NCBI GenBank assembly: GCA_934481355.1
Contig: CAKSPH010000021.1
Location: forward strand, 1 to 41,944
Direction of reading: 5' to 3'
Length of the DNA stretch: 41,944 bases
Source: an uncultured Oscillospiraceae bacterium
GTDB lineage: Bacteria; Bacillota; Clostridia; Oscillospirales; Ruminococcaceae
Below the pieces are notes generated by a model that made no database searches, was not told the origin of the DNA, and was given only the letters and a program-made list of their open reading frames with translations. The stretch's first letter is position 1. Each line of letters opens with the position of its first letter. This document shows, piece after piece, positions 23,719 through 33,848 of the stretch. A program made the translations under genes and the position numbers.

Positions 23719-24681
23719 ATGGACAAGGTACTTCTTATCGGCGAACCAATGGAGCTTTTACTTGCGGAAGAGGAAGGCGCGCTTTCCGATGTAACAAAAT
23801 TCCGCGCGAGCGTTTCCGGCGCAGAAATGAACGTCGCCGTGGGACTTGCAAGGTTAGGGCTCTGCCCGCGGTATATGACAAGGCTCGGGGACGACCCGCG
23901 CGCTGTCAGGATCCGCAGATTCATGCAGGAGAACGGCATAGCTGACGACCTTATTATCACAGACCCCGCTCACCTGACGGGCGCCATGATGAAGAGCAAG
24001 GCAGAGCCCGGAAAACACGAAATATACTATTTCCGGCAGGATTCGGCGGCTTCCTTTCTGTGCGAGCAGGACGTTGACAGGCTTGATCTCACCGACATCA
24101 GGGCAGTGCATTTCACTGGTATATTCCCTTCTATATCTCCGTCTGCCGCAGAAGCTGCGCGCAGGCTTGTCAGTCGTGCGCATGAAAACGAGATCACGGT
24201 CGTATTCGACCCTAATCTGAGGTGCCAGCTATGGGATTCATCGCCGGAAAACATCTCTCTTCTCAATGAATTTGCTGCAAATTCTGATGTGTTCCTGCCC
24301 AGCCTGAAAGAAGCAGAAACTCTCTGCGGACTGTCAGACCCGGAGGAAATAGCTGAGCACTACCTTGATTCGGGCACGAAAAAGGTCGTTGTAAAACTTG
24401 GAAAACAGGGAGCCTACTATCGCAGCCGCGTTGAAAGCGGCATTGCCCCGACATTTCAGGCGGACGCAGTGGTAGACACCGCCGGTGCCGGCGATGGATT
24501 TGCGGCGGGCCTTATAAGCGGTATCTGTGAGGAAATACCTCTTGGAGAGGCTGTGTTCCGTGCAAATGCCGTCGGAAGTATGCAGATACAGAACTCCAGC
24601 GACAACGCAGGGCTCCCCACACTGGAACAGCTCCGCGAGTATATGCTCAGCCACAGATTCGTAAACGCGCTTCGCGACTGA
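23719..24681 (+). CDS. PfkB-family sugar kinase, 2-keto-3-deoxygluconate kinase-like
   Basis: A 320-residue ribokinase-family kinase. The substrate lid and first glycine motif are in SGAEMNVAVGLARLG (about 33-47), FDPNLR is at about 162-167, and the ATP/anion-hole motif DTAGAGDGFAAG carries the catalytic base D259. The KHEIYYFRQDSAAS segment resembles KDG kinases, so 2-keto-3-deoxygluconate from pectin or alginate breakdown is a reasonable but unproven substrate. AGGAGAAAG precedes the ATG. It is the first gene of the operon and is followed after 13 bases by the HAD fusion gene. Confidence 0.87.
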   Translation: MDKVLLIGEPMELLLAEEEGALSDVTKFRASVSGAEMNVAVGLARLGLCPRYMTRLGDDPRAVRIRRFMQENGIADDLIITDPAHLTGAMMKSKAEPGKHEIYYFRQDSAASFLCEQDVDRLDLTDIRAVHFTGIFPSISPSAAEAARRLVSRAHENEITVVFDPNLRCQLWDSSPENISLLNEFAANSDVFLPSLKEAETLCGLSDPEEIAEHYLDSGTKKVVVKLGKQGAYYRSRVESGIAPTFQADAVVDTAGAGDGFAAGLISGICEEIPLGEAVFRANAVGSMQIQNSSDNAGLPTLEQLREYMLSHRFVNALRD

Positions 24682-24694
24682 ATTCGGAGGAATC

Positions 24695-26308
24695 ATGACC
24701 CTTTATGCCACCGACCTGGACGGAACCCTGCTCAGAGCCGACAAGAGCATTTCCGGCGAAACCGCCGAGCTTCTGAATCGGCTCACGGAACGCGGTGTGT
24801 TATTTACATATGCCACGGCACGTTCCTTTTCGAGCGCTTCCCCACTGGTCAGAAATCTTAATCTTTCCTGCCCCGCTGTTACATTCAACGGGGTATTCAT
24901 CATTGATCCCATAACGGGCGAACATATCGTGGAAAATGTTTTCGGCGCTTCCTCGTTCGGCCTGGCAGTCGATTTTTTCAGCAAGCACTGTCTTGCGCCG
25001 CTCGTATATTCTTATATTGACGGCCGGGAGCGCGTAAGCTACCTTGAGGACAGATACGACGACGTAAAGGGCTATGTTGCTTCACGACAGGGTGACAAAA
25101 GGCTCCGTCCGGTAAAAACCCGCGAGGAGCTTTTTATGGGAACTGTTTTTTACTTTACGCTGTTCAATCCAAAACTTCCATATGAGATCCTTAATGAAAC
25201 TTTCAGCCGGGACAACGGCTTCGGCTCGAATATAATGGAAGACACCTACGAAAAGGGCGTCATATGGTACGAAATATTCAGCCGAAACGCAAGCAAGGCA
25301 AGCGCGCTCCTTCAGGTAATGGAGCTGACCCGCGCTGACCGTCTGGTTTGCTTCGGAGACAACACGAACGATATTTCAATGATAAAAGCTGCCGATTTAG
25401 GAGTGTGCGTTTCCAACGGCTGCAACGAGCTTAAAGCGGTTTCCGACCGTATTATCGGAAGTTGTGAGGAAGGGGCAGTCGCAAAATTCATTGCCGGGGA
25501 AACCGGGCTGAAGCTCTCCGCACCCTCCATCATTACAGACAATGACAGGTTTTCTCAGGCTCTCAGCGCAGCAATGATCCGCGTCAAGGGAATGCACGGC
25601 TCCGTGGGAACACAGAATGAAAAGCTGATACACGCAACACTGAAAAACTACTATGCTCCCTACTCGGACGACCAGGAAATAAAAATAGGTAAATTCTACG
25701 CCGACGCCATAACCGAAAATGGCATCTTCGAGATACAGACGCGAAAACTCCACGCACTGCGGGAAAAACTGACGGCTTTTACCCAGGCAGCTCATGTAAC
25801 GATAGTCCACCCGGTGGAAGTCCGGACGCGCAGCGTTTACATAAACCGTGACACCGGGGAGGTCATTTCTGAAACCCCGTTCAGGTCAGTAAATCAGCGG
25901 CAGAAGCTGTATCAGGAGCTTTACTCGATAAGGGACTTCCTTTCCGACAGCAGGATAACCCTTATAATACCCAGGCTGAAAACGGAAAAGCGCGTTGCCG
26001 CAAGCGGCGGCAAAATTCCGGATATGCGCAGCAGAAGCGCACGGAAAAAGCTTGATATCTCCAAAGTTCCTCTGGAGCTTGTTGAGGAGACATTTATTCC
26101 TCTGCCAGAGGGACTGCGTTTCCTCATGCCGGAGGGACTTCCCGTGGAGTTCACGAAAAAGGAATTCTGCCGGATCGCCGGAGAGCCGGACAGCTCTCTG
26201 AGGCTTGAAGTGCTCCGTTCGGCAGGGCTTATCACGCAGACGGGAAAGAGAGGCCGCAGCTATCTTTATACGGCGGACGGCAGAAAGGAAGGACCATGCC
26301 AGAGCTAA
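24695..26308 (+). CDS. Cof-type HAD phosphatase fused to a nuclease-like domain and winged helix
   Basis: A 537-residue three-part protein. Residues 1-270 form a Cof/HAD-IIB phosphatase: DLDGT at 7-11, TAR at 41-43, lysine 201 and GDNTND at 221-226, all needed for activity. Residues about 290-430 form a second domain with NEKLIHATLKNYYAP, EIKIGKFYADA and FEIQTRKLHALREKL. The E328, D337 and E346-x-Q348 pattern recalls PD-(D/E)XK nucleases, although the usual lysine is glutamine. Residues about 484-527 look like a winged helix (FTKKEFCRIAGEP to GKRGRSYLY). Similar nuclease-like proteins without the HAD part exist elsewhere in Firmicutes, from memory. The 3' end overlaps addB by 13 bases. CGGAGGAATC precedes the ATG. 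Confidence 0.85.
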   Translation: MTLYATDLDGTLLRADKSISGETAELLNRLTERGVLFTYATARSFSSASPLVRNLNLSCPAVTFNGVFIIDPITGEHIVENVFGASSFGLAVDFFSKHCLAPLVYSYIDGRERVSYLEDRYDDVKGYVASRQGDKRLRPVKTREELFMGTVFYFTLFNPKLPYEILNETFSRDNGFGSNIMEDTYEKGVIWYEIFSRNASKASALLQVMELTRADRLVCFGDNTNDISMIKAADLGVCVSNGCNELKAVSDRIIGSCEEGAVAKFIAGETGLKLSAPSIITDNDRFSQALSAAMIRVKGMHGSVGTQNEKLIHATLKNYYAPYSDDQEIKIGKFYADAITENGIFEIQTRKLHALREKLTAFTQAAHVTIVHPVEVRTRSVYINRDTGEVISETPFRSVNQRQKLYQELYSIRDFLSDSRITLIIPRLKTEKRVAASGGKIPDMRSRSARKKLDISKVPLELVEETFIPLPEGLRFLMPEGLPVEFTKKEFCRIAGEPDSSLRLEVLRSAGLITQTGKRGRSYLYTADGRKEGPCQS

Positions 26309-29300
26309 TTACGGGTAAGGCCTGCACTGATGTGACAGGAAAGCTATACGACAAAGTTATGGAAACGATCAGCGCAGACGGCGAGGCGATAATCATTGTT
26401 CCGGATCAGTTCGTATTTGAAACTGAAAAGGCGCTTTTCCGCAGATGCGCTGAAACAGGTCTTACAACCTCTTTCCAGAACATAAAGGTCTGCACTATTG
26501 CGCGTATTTCCGATGAGATAGTAAAAACATACCAGAAAGGAAAACCTCCGGCTGACGATATCACCAAAAACGTGATTATGTATCAGGCAATACACAACCG
26601 CGGTGTTTCCTTTTCCTCGCTGGGCAGGCTTGCAAGGAAGCAGGGATTCGCCGCCCAGATGGTCAAGACCGTATCCCTCCTGAAAACCGAAGGTATTGAC
26701 TGCGCAAGATTCAGCGAGTTCCTTACAACGGACGAAGCCAGGGCTCAGACGCCTGCTCTTTACAAGAAAATGTCGGATATTGCCGCGCTTTACACTGAAT
26801 ACGACCAGATGCTGTCCAGCAAGTATACCGACAAGCTGGATATGACTATGCTGGCGGCTTCCCTCGCGGTAAAGCACGGATTTTTCCGCAGCAGGAATGT
26901 TTTTGTGGACGGATTCAATTCATTCTCAGGTAGTCAGCTTCAGTTGATGAAAGCCATCGCGGAATACTCAGGAAATTCCTGCTTTGCATTCGTGTGCGAC
27001 AGAAGCGACCAGCGTGATATCTTCCGCACTGTGCTGGCAGAGGTTGACCGTATCTCGCCTGACGGGATTCCGCAGGCTTTTTCGGATAACTCCCGAAATA
27101 TGTCCGGAGACCTCATTCGCACCTCTGAACTTCTGTGGAACTCCGACAGGAGCGACAGCGGCGACATAAGCGGCCTGCGCGTGATAAAGGCTGACGACAT
27201 TTACAGTGAAATGGAATTTATTGCCGCGGAAATAAAGCGTCTGGTAAAAAGCGAGGGTCTACGCTATAATCAGATAGCAGTGCTGAGCACGGACACAGCG
27301 GCTTACAGAACTCCGGCGGAAAGCGCATTTTCAAAGTACGAGATCCCTATGTTCTGCGACATTCCGGAATCTATAATCAATGCGCCGCTCACCAATCTGA
27401 TCCTTTCCCTGCTGAGGGCGGCAGACGAACCTACTGCTGAAAACATACTCAGCTATATCAGGAACAGTTTCCTTCGGGTAACTGTCACGGATGAAAACTC
27501 CGAAAAATTCGACCGCCCGCTTTACGTCAGTGAAATTGACGATTTCGACAACTTTCTCATGCGCTGGAATATTACCGGAGAAAAGCTCGGCAGGGAATTT
27601 TCTGCGGAGGGCATGGGAGAGCACGATGGAAAACTTGCGGGAAGAGCCGAAAAAGTCAGAAAGCTTGCCGTTGTACCGCTTCTGGAACTCCGTGGACGTA
27701 TCATTGACGCGAAGAAAGACGGGAAGTGCACCGCCGCGTGGCTTTCAAAGGAAATATGCAGATTTCTTTTCGATGAGGCAGGAATCGAACATTCCGTGAC
27801 TGGCGCGGAAAAGAACGCATCCACTCTGTGGGAGCTCCTTGTGCAGATATTCGAGGCGATAAACTCGGGAATCGGCGACAATAAAATGTCCCCTGCGGAG
27901 TACTATACCCTGTTCCGCGACATCTGCTCGCAGACTGACCTTGCCCTCCCCCCGCAGCTTGCAGACAGCGTTATACTGGGAGATACGAACCGCACGCGCG
28001 CTGATGGGATCAAGGTCGTTTTCATTGCCGGTGCCAGCTACGGGAAATTTCCGGATGAAAGCGGAAGTTTCGGTCTGTTTTCAGAATATGAAGCGGAACT
28101 TCTCAGCGAAAGCCAGCTCAGACTCTCAATGAAACAGGAAGAAAAGTACAGCTTCAGCAGATATCAGGCTTACCGCGCAATGACGCTCGCCACTGACAGA
28201 CTGTATTTCACATACCCGCTGACAAGCGCTTCCGGCGGAGCATACACTCCGTCTGAAGTAATAACAGACCTGCTCGGACGGTTCGAAAAACTCACTGAAG
28301 AATATGCGGGAGATATATCGCGCTTCGGTGACGGCTTCTACTGCTCGACAAAAGGCGCTCTGCGCGCAAGGTACGCCTCACAGTTCGGCAGAAACGACCC
28401 GGAGCGCCTTGCAACGCTGAAAAAAGCCATGGAGCTTTCCGGAGACGCCGAGTACGCAGATCACCTTGATACTCTCGTGAATGAACGTCCCACTGCCTAC
28501 CGGCACAGACTGGCTCCTGATGTAGCAAAAGCTCTGTTCCGGAAGAACAGTATTCCGGCAACCTCGCTGGAAAAACTGAACAAGTGCAGATTCCAGTACT
28601 TCTGCGAAAAGGGACTGAAAATCAACATACGTCAGTCAATCAATGCCAATAACAACGATCTTGGCTCGGCGGTGCACTACGTCCTGGAGAAGGTTCTGGA
28701 AAAGTACTGTACGCAAATGCCGGAGTTCTTCAAGCTTAAGGACAGTCAGCTCAAAGAGTTATCCGTAAAATATCTTAAAGAATATGCTGACGGCAAACTC
28801 GGTGCATCGGAATACCGCAGCAGGGCGTTTGACTATATGTATTCAGGTCTGGCACTCCGCTGCACCGACCTTCTTGGACTGCTCCAACTGGAGTTCATGA
28901 GCAGAAAGTACCGTCCTGTACTTTTCGAGCTGGATTTCAGGAATGACGTGGAGCGAGATATCCCCCCGATTTGTGAGGAAACAGAAACCGCTGCTGACCC
29001 GGAAACCGGAAAGGAAATCACTGTTCCGACAGTAAGGAAGCTCAGCACGAAATCAATAAAGCTGTCCCCTCTGTCCATTGAGGTCAGCCCAGGAACAAAC
29101 GTCACTATCCCCGGGAAAATAGACCGCGTGGATATGTTCCACGGAGACGACAAAAAAGATTACCTGCGCATCGTCGACTACAAGACAGGCAACCACAAAT
29201 TCAAGATCTCAAACGCACTGTATGGCATAAACACTCAGATGCTGATATACCTTATCGCGATATGCGCCAGGAATCCGGATATAGCGCCGGGCGGAGTCGG

Positions 29301-29904
29301 TTATTACCTCGCCGGCATGACCGGGGCTTCCATGTCGGATCACACACTGCTTGAAATGATCGCAGGAGGACACCTCCCGAGCGATATGTTCATCAGAACG
29401 AACTCCACCGAGGAAGAACAGACAATGTTTGCCAGCAGATACATCAACTCAATTTACGGCGGTGACCCGTCAGTTTCAGCTGAGCCGCTTACTGTCAGCG
29501 ATGTTACACCCAAGAACGACGCGGTTCCAGACGCAGAACAGTTCAAAAAGATAGTGGAGAATGTCATCAGGCAGACAAGGAACGTGATTTCAAAACTGTA
29601 CAGTGGCGATGTTTCCGCTATCCCCACTATATATAAGGACGCTTCCTCAGCTAAGCAGTGCGCCTGCGATTACTGCGCGTTCAAGTCGCTCTGCGGACAT
29701 CAGGAGCCTGCCGGCTGCTACGTCGATGAGAATATCGCAGAAAAGCTTATCGGGATTTCCAAAAAGAAGCCCAGGCAGGACGGCGCAGAATCAGGCAGTG
29801 ACAAGAACGAAAGCATGAATCCCGGGGAAACGGCAGAAAAGCCAACCTCAGAGTCACCGCGCGCACGCAGGACAAGCAAGAAAACAGAACAGACAGGTGA
29901 ATGA
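26296..29904 (+). CDS. addB: AddB subunit of the AddAB helicase-nuclease
   Basis: Together with AddA it processes double-strand breaks and recognises Chi for RecA loading. It has 1202 residues, normal for AddB. The N-terminal region that holds a P-loop in Bacillus AddB reads ITGKACTDVTGKLYDK and lacks a canonical GKT/S. The C-terminal nuclease carries D943 in KIDRVD and the D961/K963 pair in VDYKTG. The iron-sulfur cysteines are C764 (LNKCRFQYF) and C1124, C1127 and C1133 (CDYCAFKSLC). A basic, low-complexity tail of about 50 residues ends the protein. The gene overlaps the HAD fusion by 13 bases and the first possible addA ATG by four. Confidence 0.95.
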   Translation: MPELITGKACTDVTGKLYDKVMETISADGEAIIIVPDQFVFETEKALFRRCAETGLTTSFQNIKVCTIARISDEIVKTYQKGKPPADDITKNVIMYQAIHNRGVSFSSLGRLARKQGFAAQMVKTVSLLKTEGIDCARFSEFLTTDEARAQTPALYKKMSDIAALYTEYDQMLSSKYTDKLDMTMLAASLAVKHGFFRSRNVFVDGFNSFSGSQLQLMKAIAEYSGNSCFAFVCDRSDQRDIFRTVLAEVDRISPDGIPQAFSDNSRNMSGDLIRTSELLWNSDRSDSGDISGLRVIKADDIYSEMEFIAAEIKRLVKSEGLRYNQIAVLSTDTAAYRTPAESAFSKYEIPMFCDIPESIINAPLTNLILSLLRAADEPTAENILSYIRNSFLRVTVTDENSEKFDRPLYVSEIDDFDNFLMRWNITGEKLGREFSAEGMGEHDGKLAGRAEKVRKLAVVPLLELRGRIIDAKKDGKCTAAWLSKEICRFLFDEAGIEHSVTGAEKNASTLWELLVQIFEAINSGIGDNKMSPAEYYTLFRDICSQTDLALPPQLADSVILGDTNRTRADGIKVVFIAGASYGKFPDESGSFGLFSEYEAELLSESQLRLSMKQEEKYSFSRYQAYRAMTLATDRLYFTYPLTSASGGAYTPSEVITDLLGRFEKLTEEYAGDISRFGDGFYCSTKGALRARYASQFGRNDPERLATLKKAMELSGDAEYADHLDTLVNERPTAYRHRLAPDVAKALFRKNSIPATSLEKLNKCRFQYFCEKGLKINIRQSINANNNDLGSAVHYVLEKVLEKYCTQMPEFFKLKDSQLKELSVKYLKEYADGKLGASEYRSRAFDYMYSGLALRCTDLLGLLQLEFMSRKYRPVLFELDFRNDVERDIPPICEETETAADPETGKEITVPTVRKLSTKSIKLSPLSIEVSPGTNVTIPGKIDRVDMFHGDDKKDYLRIVDYKTGNHKFKISNALYGINTQMLIYLIAICARNPDIAPGGVGYYLAGMTGASMSDHTLLEMIAGGHLPSDMFIRTNSTEEEQTMFASRYINSIYGGDPSVSAEPLTVSDVTPKNDAVPDAEQFKKIVENVIRQTRNVISKLYSGDVSAIPTIYKDASSAKQCACDYCAFKSLCGHQEPAGCYVDENIAEKLIGISKKKPRQDGAESGSDKNESMNPGETAEKPTSESPRARRTSKKTEQTGE

Positions 29905-29906
29905 GT

Positions 29907-32900
29907 ATGGGAAATATGAAATGGACAAATGACCAGTTAAATGCAATAAATCACTCTGCCGAAAGCTCCGCCTGCGTGACTGCCGCCGCCGGAAGCGGAA
30001 AAACCGCTCTGCTTATCGAGCGCGTGGTTACGCTTATCCGCGGAAACGAAGACGAGAATATTGCGGCGGTCCCCGCCGACAAATTTGCGATCCTTACCTT
30101 CACCAGGAACGCCGCCGAGGAATTCCGCGCTCGAATGACGCTTGCAATCGACAAGGCTTCGCGCAGCGGCGACGGGCATATTCCGAGGGAGCAGCTTATA
30201 AAATTCCGCTCCTCGTTTATCGGCACAATAAATTCGTTTTGCCTTGGAGTGCTCAGGGATAACACGCAGCTTTTTGACCTGCCGGTAAATTTCACCGTTG
30301 TTGAGGAAGGCAGGGGCGCTTCCATGATGGACAAGGCGCTTGACAACACGATGGAATATTTCTACTCCGATGAATTTGTCAGCGATTTCTCCGGGAAAAT
30401 CAAGGAGTCCGGCGAAAAAGGAAACGGTGCATTTGCAAGGGAGCTTCTTCTCAAAACGTACTCTTTTGAGAACGATTCGGAGCTCCGAAAGGCTGTCAGG
30501 GCTGTGTATTACAAGGCGAGCTCCCTCGCCGACCGTGATGAGTGGCTTGACAGATGCGCTTCCGTTTTTTCCGGCAGGAAATCAGCAGCGGAACAATTTT
30601 TCCCGAGCATCGTTTCCGGGCTGCCTCAGGCATTGAACGAAATCGCATACAGTATTTCAAAGGCTGAAAAATACTGCTCTGTTATCAATGATGAAGCAAT
30701 GAGGGATAAGCTGAGCGAGATTCTCCGTCCAGTACAGGATTATGCTGACAAGCTTGCACAGTCATGCCGGAATCACCTTTTATCCGGAAGCACTCCCACA
30801 TTCAGCGATTTTGACGCATTCCACAGGGAGACAGACGCGCTTGCTGTGCCTGTCGTAAGCACCAAATCCCTGCCCCGCGCCAAAAAGGGAGACACCGGAA
30901 ACAAGAATGCGGCGATCAATGCCATGAACAAGGCTGCCGCCGGATTTGCAGAAATCAGAACAAATACGGGATACGACAGCGCCTCCTTTGAAGAGGAAAG
31001 AAAACAGCAGTTAAACGCCATGACCGCGTTTGTAATGCTGGTGCACAGGCTGGACGATGAATTCACCAGGATAAAGCGGAAAGCCTCCGTTGTGGATTTT
31101 GCGGACTGCGAACAGCTGCTCCTGCGCGAACTGAAAAAACCGGAGAGCGAGCTCCGCAGTGTGCTTTCGGAACGCTACCGGTGCATAATTATAGATGAAT
31201 TTCAGGACACGAACGACCTCCAGTACGAGATATTTCGGCTTATTTCAAGAAAACAGAACAATCTGTTTTTCGTTGGGGATATCAAGCAGTCCATCTACGC
31301 ATTCCGCGGAGGAAATCCCGAGATAATGGCAAAATGCTGTGAACCCGGAAGCGGCTATGACAGGCTGCCGCTGAACCAGAATTTCCGCAGCCGCGAAACA
31401 GTCATAAACACCGTAAACTCCATGTTTGACGGTATCATGACAAGGAAATACGGAGATGTTGACTACTCAGACAACAACCAGCTTGTGCCAGGCGCTGTTT
31501 TCCCGGATTCTTGCTGTGATTACAGTTCTGAGCTGCATTTGCTGGATTATTCGGGCCGGAAGAAATCAGACGCCGCTGCAAATCAGGATGATAACCAGAT
31601 CCCCGGCGACGCTTCTGAAATCCCGGAATCCGAAAAAGTTCCCACCGCCGCTCTTTCAGAGGCGCGATATGCCGCTTCCCTTATCGGAAAAATGGTAAAG
31701 GAGCAGTTTAAGGTCAGGGGCACTGATGGAAATATTCGCCCGTGCGAATGGGGTGATTTCGCAATACTTCTGCGGAACAAAACCCATATCAGGGAATATA
31801 AGGACGCCCTGGAGGAACTTTATATACCGGTATCCTCCGACAGTGGAAACTATCTGGCAGCCGATGAAATAAAGCTCATGATAAGTTTCCTGAAGGTAAT
31901 AGACAATCCTCAGCTTGACGAGCATATTATCTCCGTACTGATGTCTCCGCTCTATGGATTCACAGCTAACGAGCTTTCCCTTGCCAGGCTGGGTATCCTC
32001 TGTTACGACAAGCCGGAGCCAGTCAAGGCCGGAATCGACCTCGGCGGGCTGTATGACTATTACTCAAACCAGCCGCTTTTCAACTGTATCATGGACGCTG
32101 CCGGCGAGGATAACAGCCTGCTGTATAAGTCCGACAGGCTGAAGGAACTCCGGAGCCGGGCTCAGGACAATGGTTTCAGCTATACAGCTTATGACAAGTG
32201 CGTAAGATTTGCTCAGGATTTCATGGACTTCCGGCATTATGCTGCAAATAATTCCGTTGAAAGGCTTATCAGGCATATTTATGATAATACCGACCTGTTT
32301 TCCGTTATCTCGACCTATGAGCGCGGCGACAAAAAACTGGCAAATATTCGTTATCTTCTCAAATATACATCGGATTTTGAAAAAGCCGGCGGCGGTACGC
32401 TCAACGACTTCCTGAGATACACTGACGCAATGAGCCAGAATATGGATAAGTTCAAGGAGGCGGAAGTTCCGCAGGGCGCTGCTGACGCCGTCAAAATAAT
32501 GACATTCCATGCCTCAAAGGGACTTCAGTGGCCGATAGTGATTCTTGGACAGCTTGGCAGCGACTTTCACGATGACAAGTATAACACCATGATAATCGAC
32601 CGAAATACAGGAATCGGGCTGAAAAATGCGTTCATTGAACAGAGAAGGCTCGCGTATTCTCTCGCATTCAACGCGGCAAAGCTGTCGGTAAAGCGCCAGC
32701 AGAAAGGCGAGGAGCTCCGGGTACTGTATGTTGCAATGACCCGCGCGGAAGAGAAGCTTATCATGATAGGCTGCTGCTCACAGAAAAAATGCTCCGAGCT
32801 GAAAGAACGCACTTCGTCCGCGGAGGATATACTCAGCGGCGGAAATCTCGCCGAATGGATATCCGCTTCAATGCTGAGGTACTCCGGTTCTGCTGAGGGT

Positions 32901-33848
32901 GATTCACTGCCCCGGACAATTGAGGCTTCTGCACTGAAGATTTATACAAGCTCCGAAAAGCTGGCGGCGCCTGATGCTGACATTCAGCCAGAGAACAGGT
33001 CCGAAGCAGAGCCGGACGAGCAGACTGCCGAACTAATAAGCAGTGAAATAGCGGAGAAGTACGCTTACAGCTTTGATACAATCCTGCAAAGCAGATTCAG
33101 CGTTACAGAACTGGCGCACCGCAACGACGAGGAAAAAGCCAGAAAGGCGGCAGAGTCCGCGGGCTCCGGTGAGCGCGGGACATCTGAGGATATCTCCAAA
33201 ACAGTGGATAAAGGAAACAGGCTCACTAAGCCATCGTTCCTTTCAGACGATCCGTCCGGAATAAAAATAAACGGCATTCTGGTCGGTAACACATACCATC
33301 ACATTATGGAACTGTTTCCGCTTGAAACACTCAGTGCAGGATATGGCTGTGACGACATGGAAGCGGCAGTCGAAAACGGGATAACTGAGCTTATCGAAAG
33401 CGAATCCCTTACTCCGGAGGAATGTTATCTTGCAGGAAAACAATTAAGTCTTTTCGCCAGAAAAGTCGCGAATTTCTTCCTCAGCAGGCTCGGTCAGGAA
33501 ATGCTGACTGCACAGTGCACAGAACGGGAATACCCGATATTTGCGGAGCTCCCGGCTGCCGACCTACTCCCGGAAAAAAGCTCTGACCCGGAAAGCCGGA
33601 CTATACTCCAGGGACGAATTGATATGCTCTATGTGACTCCTGAAAAGGTGGTCGTCGTGGATTACAAGAGCGACAGCCGGAAGAGCCTTGACAGCGAGCT
33701 GGACTCCTACTGTGAACAGGTCAAACTGTACAGAAAGATACTTCCACTTCTTATGAAAGAATGCAGTTCGCGCAGTATTGAGCTTTATCTGTACTCATTC
33801 GAGCAGGAACGGGCGATCAATGTGGAAGAAGTAAAAAATGACATATGA
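29907..33848 (+). CDS. addA: AddA subunit of the AddAB helicase-nuclease
   Basis: A UvrD/Rep-type 3'-5' helicase with a C-terminal RecB-like nuclease, about 1313 residues. Walker A is AAAGSGKTALL near residues 26-36, Walker B is IIIDEFQDTNDL near 430, motif III is FVGDIKQSIYAFRGG, motif V/VI includes VKIMTFHASKGLQWP and LYVAMTRAEEKL. The nuclease motif is RIDMLY followed by VVDYKSD near 1252-1258. Two ATGs are six bases apart; AGGTGA is correctly spaced only for the second, used here. The 3' end overlaps the next gene by 11 bases. Confidence 0.96.
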   Translation: MGNMKWTNDQLNAINHSAESSACVTAAAGSGKTALLIERVVTLIRGNEDENIAAVPADKFAILTFTRNAAEEFRARMTLAIDKASRSGDGHIPREQLIKFRSSFIGTINSFCLGVLRDNTQLFDLPVNFTVVEEGRGASMMDKALDNTMEYFYSDEFVSDFSGKIKESGEKGNGAFARELLLKTYSFENDSELRKAVRAVYYKASSLADRDEWLDRCASVFSGRKSAAEQFFPSIVSGLPQALNEIAYSISKAEKYCSVINDEAMRDKLSEILRPVQDYADKLAQSCRNHLLSGSTPTFSDFDAFHRETDALAVPVVSTKSLPRAKKGDTGNKNAAINAMNKAAAGFAEIRTNTGYDSASFEEERKQQLNAMTAFVMLVHRLDDEFTRIKRKASVVDFADCEQLLLRELKKPESELRSVLSERYRCIIIDEFQDTNDLQYEIFRLISRKQNNLFFVGDIKQSIYAFRGGNPEIMAKCCEPGSGYDRLPLNQNFRSRETVINTVNSMFDGIMTRKYGDVDYSDNNQLVPGAVFPDSCCDYSSELHLLDYSGRKKSDAAANQDDNQIPGDASEIPESEKVPTAALSEARYAASLIGKMVKEQFKVRGTDGNIRPCEWGDFAILLRNKTHIREYKDALEELYIPVSSDSGNYLAADEIKLMISFLKVIDNPQLDEHIISVLMSPLYGFTANELSLARLGILCYDKPEPVKAGIDLGGLYDYYSNQPLFNCIMDAAGEDNSLLYKSDRLKELRSRAQDNGFSYTAYDKCVRFAQDFMDFRHYAANNSVERLIRHIYDNTDLFSVISTYERGDKKLANIRYLLKYTSDFEKAGGGTLNDFLRYTDAMSQNMDKFKEAEVPQGAADAVKIMTFHASKGLQWPIVILGQLGSDFHDDKYNTMIIDRNTGIGLKNAFIEQRRLAYSLAFNAAKLSVKRQQKGEELRVLYVAMTRAEEKLIMIGCCSQKKCSELKERTSSAEDILSGGNLAEWISASMLRYSGSAEGDSLPRTIEASALKIYTSSEKLAAPDADIQPENRSEAEPDEQTAELISSEIAEKYAYSFDTILQSRFSVTELAHRNDEEKARKAAESAGSGERGTSEDISKTVDKGNRLTKPSFLSDDPSGIKINGILVGNTYHHIMELFPLETLSAGYGCDDMEAAVENGITELIESESLTPEECYLAGKQLSLFARKVANFFLSRLGQEMLTAQCTEREYPIFAELPAADLLPEKSSDPESRTILQGRIDMLYVTPEKVVVVDYKSDSRKSLDSELDSYCEQVKLYRKILPLLMKECSSRSIELYLYSFEQERAINVEEVKNDI

